Source of the DNA: Phoronis ovalis
Taxonomy: Eukaryota; Phoronida; Phoronidae
Direction: 5' to 3'
Assembly: GCA_028565635.1 (NCBI GenBank)
Contig: JAOXYB010015121.1
Coordinates: 1 to 19,684, forward strand
DNA length: 19,684 nucleotides
Shown here one piece after another: positions 19,437 to 19,684 of this stretch. Each line of letters starts with the position of its first letter. Positions within the stretch are counted from its first letter, which is position 1. The notes under the pieces were generated by a model, which did not search any database, was not told the DNA's origin, and saw only the letters and a list, made by a program, of their open reading frames with translations. A program made the translations under genes and the position numbers.

Positions 19437-19684
19437 ATGCCCATCACTATGTAATAGTGAATGGGCATATAGCCGTAACCTATGCGGCGTTGTCGTCGTC
19501 GTGGGCGTATGTAACCTTTTCTTTGTGTTGCTATAACGACTTCAGCTTTTGTCAGATCATCTTCGTATTTAGTACAGGGTAAGTACAGGTCAAAGCATAG
19601 GTCGGAAACAATTTTGACCTCGATTACTTCCAACATGGCCGACTGGCGGCCATGTTTGTACCGTAGAGTGCACCTCACTATCCT
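19437..19684 (-). repeat. Dispersed repeat family, inverted copy cut by window edge
   Basis: A minus-strand copy of the same family: the terminal hairpin comes first here (ATGCCCATCACTA at 19437-19449 pairing with TAGTGAATGGGCAT at 19455-19468), followed by the reverse complements of the CTGTACTTTGACC, GGAAGTAAT and AACATGGC landmarks. It has a frame whose translation resembles that of the 13228-13449 copy (LEV..VKI…LYFD.YLPC), which reflects shared repeat ancestry rather than a gene. Confidence 0.7.

Noticed and set aside
1-19684. Phage-defence, CRISPR, operon or prokaryotic mobile-element system
   Set aside because: The window has spliced eukaryotic genes; no prokaryotic gene organisation or direct-repeat/spacer array is present.

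Overview
This is a eukaryotic, almost certainly animal, genomic window. It is AT-rich, has small exons with GT-AG introns, and the gaps are full of non-autonomous repeats. A non-LTR retrotransposon fragment and the style of the dispersed repeats suggest a marine invertebrate, perhaps a mollusc. That placement is an inference; no marker gene fixes the taxon. I see no bacterial operon, CRISPR array, rRNA or tRNA.

Two protein-coding genes lie tail to tail. Gene 1 (+ strand, about 869-8666, 5' end probably outside the window) can be spliced by hand into nine coding exons whose phases all agree, giving about 1186 residues. It has a U1/matrin-type C2H2 zinc finger split by an intron, a Gln/Asn/Ser/Gly-rich low-complexity region, a short coiled coil, two Y-W-x3-TGVWR motifs, an unusual run of tryptophans spaced every seven residues in a very charged segment, three DFG(E/K)A repeats, and a helical C-terminal module. 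It looks like a nuclear RNA- or chromatin-associated protein, but I do not recognise the family.

Gene 2 (- strand, 18024 down to 11793) has four coding exons with matching phases (1, 1, 2) and a complete 767-residue product. It has a degenerate N-terminal BTB-like domain, a clear BTB-BACK pair, and then nine copies of a short motif, consensus G-P-x-K-x-D-G-T/E-P-D-M-R-F/Y-x-x-N-K, in place of Kelch repeats. The last copy forms the extreme C terminus.

The non-coding parts hold a 24-26 bp minisatellite (1741-1883), a candidate short inverted-repeat element (2262-2704), a perfect 43-bp hairpin in the probable 3' UTR of gene 1 (9317-9425), a 31-bp tandem duplication (11435-11496), a family of roughly 200-400 bp tandem/dispersed repeats with a terminal hairpin (12655-13720, 18078-18660, and inverted at 19437-19684), an imperfect foldback in a gene 2 intron (about 14195-14745), a LINE-like RT C-terminal fragment (16687-17247), and a 267-bp near-palindrome with a 7-bp target-site duplication (18708-18990). 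Nothing suggests that the two genes act in one pathway. The most interesting items are the two unusual repeat architectures: the PDMR motif array behind BTB-BACK, and the Trp-heptad segment in the zinc-finger protein.
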